DNA from: Planctomycetaceae bacterium
GTDB taxonomy: Bacteria > Planctomycetota > Planctomycetia > Planctomycetales > Planctomycetaceae
Reading direction: 5' to 3'
DNA length: 60,419 nt
Assembly: GCA_947476295.1 (NCBI GenBank)
Contig: CANJQC010000015.1
Coordinates: 1-60,419 of the forward strand
Under the pieces are notes generated by a model. The model made no database searches. It was given only the letters and a program-made list of their open reading frames with translations, and was not told the origin of the DNA. Position 1 is the stretch's first letter; each line of letters opens with the position of its first letter. Position numbers and translations under genes: made by a program. This document shows, piece by piece, positions 56,408 to 60,419 of this stretch.

Positions 56408-57679
56408 TCAGTAACTCCACAGTGCCCGATACGGACGGTCGATCATACCCTGTGCTTCCGCATCACCGGGGCAAGTTTCAGTCGTGGGATCCCACTTCAC
56501 TGGACGTCCGAGACGCGCGACCAGATTTCCCAGATGGCAGACGGTGGCAGATCGGTGACCAATTTCGACATCACAGATCGGCAACTCACGACTTCGCATG
56601 CAGTCGAGAAAATTCTTTGTGTGATCATCGCTGCGATAAAGTTGAGTCAGCGCAGCAGACTCCAGCGAAGTCGTGGGCAGTTCGACGGGTTCCGTCGTCA
56701 ACTGACCTCGGTTAACAGCCACGCGACCTTTGGTTCCAATAAAGGTTGTGCCCTCGGCAATATCCTGCTGGCCCTGTCCGAGCGTCATCCGGACGCCATT
56801 CGCGTATAAGTACGTGAGTCGACATCTTTCCGTGACTTCATGCAGCATCTGGGGATGAAACTCAGCGGTTCCCTCAACAGAAACAGGACCGCTGTTGTCC
56901 ATGCCAAGTCCCCACTGAGCGATGTCGAGATGATGAGCCCCGAAGTTCGTCATCTGACCGCCGGAGTAATCCCACCAGAACCGGAAGTTGTAGTGAACTC
57001 GTTTGCTGTGATACGGTTTCAGAGGAGCCGGGCCGAGCCACATTTGGTAGTCCAGTTCGGGCGGGACCATTTCTTCGAAGCCTATCGAACCTGGATGATT
57101 CGGGCCGGGAATCCCGACGAGTACTTCCTTCACGTCGCCAATGAAACCATTGCGTACCAGCATGCAGGCCCTTCGAAATTCTGACGATGATCGCTGCTGC
57201 GAACCGGTCTGCACGATGCGTTTGTGTTCGCGAGCCGCATTGACCATGCGCCGACCTTCTGCGATGGAGAGTGACAGCGGTTTTTCGCAATAGACGTCTT
57301 TGCCAGCCCTGCACGCATCAATCGTCATCAAGGCATGCCAATGATCGGGCGTTGTGATGACGACGGCATCGATGCCCGTATCGTCCAGCATCTGACGGTA
57401 ATCGCCGAATACCTTCGGAGTTGGACCTTTCGCGGAAACAATATCGACGCCAGCGGCTGCGACCTTTGAATCCACGTCACAAATAGCAATGACATCTGCA
57501 CCTGCCGCAAGGAACCGTTGCACGTTTCCGGCACCCTGATTTCGGACACCAATTGCACCAACCGAAATGCGTTCGTTCGCACCAAACACCCGACTCGGCA
57601 GGATCATCGGCGCAGCGAAGACGGTGGCAACAGCCGCACCGGATTTGCGAAGAAACGATCGCCGGGAGGATTTATTCAT
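56408..57679 (-). CDS. Tat-exported Gfo/Idh/MocA-family oxidoreductase
   Basis: 423 residues from ATG 57679, where the Tat leader begins (KSSRRSFLRKSGAAVATVF). The Rossmann domain (about 37-160) shows ISVGAIGVRNQGAGNVQRFL, VVITTPDHWHALM and the canonical EKP at 132-134 (VYCEKPLSLSIAEGRRM). The C-terminal domain has FRFWWDYSGGQMTNFGAHHL and DIAQWGLGMD. It is an NAD(P)-dependent sugar or polyol oxidoreductase acting outside the cytoplasm, substrate unknown. The second oxidoreductase at 29790 differs in having QKP. The DUF1501 gene at 57898-59322 lies 218 bp upstream on the same strand, so co-transcription is possible. Confidence 0.9.
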   Translation of the reverse strand: MNKSSRRSFLRKSGAAVATVFAAPMILPSRVFGANERISVGAIGVRNQGAGNVQRFLAAGADVIAICDVDSKVAAAGVDIVSAKGPTPKVFGDYRQMLDDTGIDAVVITTPDHWHALMTIDACRAGKDVYCEKPLSLSIAEGRRMVNAAREHKRIVQTGSQQRSSSEFRRACMLVRNGFIGDVKEVLVGIPGPNHPGSIGFEEMVPPELDYQMWLGPAPLKPYHSKRVHYNFRFWWDYSGGQMTNFGAHHLDIAQWGLGMDNSGPVSVEGTAEFHPQMLHEVTERCRLTYLYANGVRMTLGQGQQDIAEGTTFIGTKGRVAVNRGQLTTEPVELPTTSLESAALTQLYRSDDHTKNFLDCMRSRELPICDVEIGHRSATVCHLGNLVARLGRPVKWDPTTETCPGDAEAQGMIDRPYRALWSY

Positions 57680-57897
57680 CGATTGATGTCTTGAAAAGGA
57701 ACGGGGAGGGGAGACGGTGGGGATTTTGCAGATGAGGACGTGAGCTGTATGCAATCGCAGTCAAGTCACTCGGATGGATGAGACAGTATGCGTTCACAGC
57801 CATGTCTGTCAACCAACCAACGACCGCTGAAACACGCCTGATTGATGGCCACGCCCCAATGGCCCATCGCCGCTGGGCTAAGCGCCTGAACGGCCGC

Positions 57898-59322
57898 TCA
57901 AAACAACTCGACCAGTGGCTCACCATCCGGCAGCAGATTGAATGGACGATTCTCCCGATCGACCGCTTCCAGGTCGTCGATCCCCATCGCATAGTACACT
58001 GTCTTCGCCACATGCGCAGGCGTCACGGGCTTGTCTGCTGGATACTCGGCCAGACGATCGCTTGAGCCGTACGTCTGGCCACCGCGTACGCCGCCGCCGA
58101 CCAGCACATCCGTCAGACAGTGCGTCCAGTGATCTCGACCAGCTCCCGACGTCCCTCCCGATCGGACATCCCCGATCTTCGGTGTCCGACCCATCTCGCT
58201 GGTCACCATCAACAGGGTTGTATCCAGCATCCCCCGCTGACTAAGATCCTCAATCAACGCCGAAAAGCCTCGGTCAAATTCAGGCAGCAGATTCTCTTTC
58301 AAACAGGCGAAATTGTTCCCGTGTGTATCCCAGCCTCCTCCGCTGAAACACTTCTTCGACACGAATTCATCTTCTTCCGACCAGAACACCGTGATAAACG
58401 GTACTCCGATCTCCACGAGCCGCCGCGCCGCCAAAAGACTCATCGCGTTTACGGAATCGCCGTACCGCGCCAGTGTCTCCGGTGATTCCTGAGTTACGTC
58501 GAAAGCGTTCATCGCATTCGACGACGCCAGCAACCTCATTGCCCGCTCCTGCTGACTCGTCCACGTCCGAACCGAAGCCACTTCGTCAAAGTCCCGTCTT
58601 GCAGCATCGAATCCCGCCAGCAACTCCTGCCTTGAGAACAACCGCTTTGAAGGAACGTCGGTCGATAGCACCAGTTCCGGTGCCTTGAATTCCGTTGTCT
58701 TCTGCCGATTCCCATTCACATACAGCGAGTCGTATTTGACTCCCAGCTTCCCGGCAAACTGGCCCGGTCGTGTATAAGGAGCCTGACTCGGCTTCCATGG
58801 CATCACCACCGCGTTCGGCATTCCGTCCTGCTGCGCCCGCTTGGCTGCGACCACACAGCCGATGTAAGGCCAGTCATCCGCATAAGGGGTTCGATTATTC
58901 CCCAGTGAGATAAACGTGGCATCCGGCACATGCCCCGTCAGATTGTGATAATATCCCGCATGGTGATCGTTCGTGTTGACCGTTCCACTGACTGAATTGA
59001 TCAACGCAAGGTGGTGCGCTTGGTTGGCCAGCATCGGCAGATGCTCGCACAAAGTTACTCCTGGAGCCGAAGTCGCGATCGTCTGAAATTCTCCCCGATA
59101 TTCCTTCGGAGCATTCGGCTTCATGTCCCAAGTATCGATATGGGAGATGCCACCGCAGAGGAAGAACAGAATCGTTGACTTCGCCTGCCCAGGACCGTTC
59201 CCACCCTCGGTCGAACCCAGAAGTCGCTTCTGCCCGGCAGTTAACCCGGCCAGACCGGTCGCGGAAGCGACCAGGAAATCCCGCCGCCCAACCCCGCGAT
59301 CCGGCCAATGCAATGAAGACAT
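57898..59322 (-). CDS. DUF1501 protein
   Basis: 474 residues from ATG 59322; a GTG directly precedes it. The Tat-type leader is RGVGRRDFLVASATGLAGLT. The complete DUF1501 domain shows TILFFLCGGISHIDTWDMKP, RGEFQTIATSAPGVTLCEHL, NDHHAGYYHNLTGHVPD, GWDTHGNNFACLKENLLPEF, MVTSEMGRTPKIGD and GRDHWTHCLTDVLVGGGVRG. This is the sulfatase/alkaline-phosphatase-like fold without proven activity. It is the third DUF1501 copy in the window and the most canonical. It lies upstream of the Gfo/Idh/MocA gene on the same strand. Confidence 0.9.
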   Translation of the reverse strand: MSSLHWPDRGVGRRDFLVASATGLAGLTAGQKRLLGSTEGGNGPGQAKSTILFFLCGGISHIDTWDMKPNAPKEYRGEFQTIATSAPGVTLCEHLPMLANQAHHLALINSVSGTVNTNDHHAGYYHNLTGHVPDATFISLGNNRTPYADDWPYIGCVVAAKRAQQDGMPNAVVMPWKPSQAPYTRPGQFAGKLGVKYDSLYVNGNRQKTTEFKAPELVLSTDVPSKRLFSRQELLAGFDAARRDFDEVASVRTWTSQQERAMRLLASSNAMNAFDVTQESPETLARYGDSVNAMSLLAARRLVEIGVPFITVFWSEEDEFVSKKCFSGGGWDTHGNNFACLKENLLPEFDRGFSALIEDLSQRGMLDTTLLMVTSEMGRTPKIGDVRSGGTSGAGRDHWTHCLTDVLVGGGVRGGQTYGSSDRLAEYPADKPVTPAHVAKTVYYAMGIDDLEAVDRENRPFNLLPDGEPLVELF

Positions 59323-59358
59323 CACGAATTACCCCAAGTGTTCAGCAGCAACGCACTC

Positions 59359-59895
59359 TTAGAAAGAGTAGTTGATAAAACGACAGTCTGCAACAATTGA
59401 CATAACATCCTGCCTCGACTCACCTTCCACAATCAGACAATCGCCGGAGACGAAGAAATATGCCACAAAAAGCAGCAGGCACATTCCATATGCCGCAGCG
59501 GAACGCCGGGGCCAGCCATAATAAAAACGAAGGGCAACGTACACGGCAACATCTCTGATGAGAAGGATTTCTAGGCTGTCCTCGAGCTTGCGGCGACACT
59601 GAATCTTATGTGAAGATTTTTTTGACAGAACCCCTTCACTCGGAAAAGTCTTCGTCACATGCGATGAGACTTGGATTTGGAACTTGTTTCCATTCCGCCA
59701 AAATAACAATGAGTGCTCGGGAATTGTACCAGCAACTTCTTTCAATTCGTCCAATGTCGGCGAGCGCCCATTCGCTGAGATTTCCTCCCGTCCACAAAAC
59801 AGTTGATGTTGCGCACGGCATTTGTCGTTGAACAGCTCGACTTCCGCAAGTCGCTCCAAGAGTCGCGGCAGGTGCTGTGTATCACTGGTTGGCAC
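59359..59895 (-). CDS. Possible small pilin-like or hypothetical protein
   Basis: An open frame of 178 codons. The middle (ANGRSPTLDELKEVAGTIPE, then FWRNGNKFQIQVSSHV and FPSEGVL) recalls small planctomycete pseudopilins, in which a similar block follows the pilin helix, but the N-terminal helix is missing. Residues about 135-155 are hydrophobic (YGMCLLLFVAYFFVSGDCLI). It is 36 bp upstream of the DUF1501 start, same strand. No clear ribosome site is seen. It could be a real membrane protein, a degraded pseudopilin, or a chance frame. Confidence 0.35.
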   Translation of the reverse strand: MPTSDTQHLPRLLERLAEVELFNDKCRAQHQLFCGREEISANGRSPTLDELKEVAGTIPEHSLLFWRNGNKFQIQVSSHVTKTFPSEGVLSKKSSHKIQCRRKLEDSLEILLIRDVAVYVALRFYYGWPRRSAAAYGMCLLLFVAYFFVSGDCLIVEGESRQDVMSIVADCRFINYSF

Positions 59896-60194
59896 CTGCC
59901 GCTCACCTGCACCATGGACTTCTTTTTACCTCGTGAAATTTTCGTTCAATCGCCGAAGGTCGGCCGCAGATTCGATGATCGTTTCGGCGGAGACTTCCAC
60001 ATCCGTACAGAAGTACGCAACCACAAGCTTCCCGGAGGGTTTCCGTTCGAGTCCACGGGATACCGTTCCAGCCGTGGCCTGGTCAAAACGGTGTATATTT
60101 CGGGTGTTTTTGCAGTTTCAGTATTGTTGGACTGTTGCGCAACTTCGTATGAGATGGTTTTGGAAAACCGTGTTACCAGCGAAGGATCGCAACC

Positions 60195-60419
60195 ATGCCT
60201 GTATCTTGGTATCAAAAGGCGAGTGCATTCAAATCACCCAGACATGTCGTTTCAGCATTTCTGTTGAAAAGTCGCGAGGCGCTTAGCCCGCAGATTCAGA
60301 AACTCAAGGACGAGAACGAGCGACTCAAGTCGCAACTCGAGCAACAGGAGCGGCTTGCCGCAGAACAACAAAAGCAAATCGATTCGATGAAGCAGCTCTG
60401 TGATGAGCTTGGACAACAA
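60195..60419 (+). CDS. N-terminus of a coiled-coil protein, cut by the window edge
   Basis: ATG 60195 has GAAGGA nine bases upstream, and the frame stays open for 75 codons to the last base. It starts MPVSWYQKASAFKSPRHVVS, then AFLLKSREAL, and continues as a coiled coil rich in Gln, Glu and Lys (QKLKDENERLKSQLEQQERL onward). The opening, with a SWxxKAxxFKxPRxVVxAFLLxSRE pattern followed by a coiled coil, resembles the front of a planctomycete transposase group (recollection, uncertain). No other gene is apparent in the preceding 300 bp. The rest of the protein is needed to decide. Confidence 0.6.
   Translation, partial: MPVSWYQKASAFKSPRHVVSAFLLKSREALSPQIQKLKDENERLKSQLEQQERLAAEQQKQIDSMKQLCDELGQQ

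Noticed and set aside
59822-60286. 154-codon plus-strand frames near the right end
   Set aside because: Two overlapping frames of equal length lack motifs or a convincing start. The better-supported coding start in this area is ATG 60195 in another frame.

Overview
The window looks like a chromosomal segment of a planctomycete (Planctomycetota). Inference: nearly every long gene belongs to a family expanded in that phylum. These include three DUF1501 proteins with Tat-type leaders, two secreted DUF1080 proteins (three domains), a DUF1559 protein, a sugar-dehydrogenase/c-type cytochrome fusion, two Tat-exported Gfo/Idh/MocA oxidoreductases, ThuA, HTTM and DUF255 proteins. I see no rRNA, tRNA, CRISPR array or prophage. 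The genus cannot be fixed from the sequence alone.

Layout. 1-2.8 kb: a decayed bestrophin channel gene, a phospholipase D-like protein, a RidA-like protein and a small exported cytochrome. 3.2-24 kb: exported glycan/carbohydrate genes (DUF1080 pair, a DUF1501-SUMF1 fusion, a PQQ-type dehydrogenase/cytochrome, a TPR-DUF1559 protein, two paralogous glycosidase-like proteins, a sulfatase remnant, a polytopic membrane protein, ThuA, DUF1501 plus YgjV). 11.4 and 24.1 kb: transposase wrecks. 25-31 kb: a small secreted protein, a sugar transferase, hemL translationally coupled to a leucine-rich-repeat lipoprotein, and an oxidoreductase. 31.7-37.6 kb: a 1946-residue protein with an intimin-like beta-barrel followed by parallel beta-helix repeats. 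37.6-40.6 kb: a repeat-rich zone with a ThiF/MoeB-like gene, a GxxExxY nuclease gene and ribF. 40.7-49.7 kb: an esterase/SMP-30 fusion, a Gly-Ser repeat protein, an HTTM operon, a TPR lipoprotein, argJ and a GT39-like protein. 49.9-60.4 kb: tyrS, a HlyD-like adaptor, a DUF255/DsbD-like protein, an oxidoreductase with a DUF1501 gene upstream, and a coiled-coil gene running off the right edge.

How they may work together. The left half reads as periplasmic or outer-surface carbohydrate and sulfated-glycan handling, mixed with electron-transfer cytochromes. Housekeeping genes (hemL, ribF, argJ, tyrS) are scattered among them.

The most unusual structure is at 38677-39384. A GxxExxY-type PD-(D/E)XK nuclease gene sits between inverted pairs of a repeat built from CTAATC motifs spaced about 10 bp apart. 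The outermost copies look like terminal inverted repeats. Removing the unit would leave ribF and the ThiF-like gene about 31 bp apart, so it looks like a small mobile element inserted into an operon. A nested palindrome with related repeats but no gene lies 0.9 kb away.
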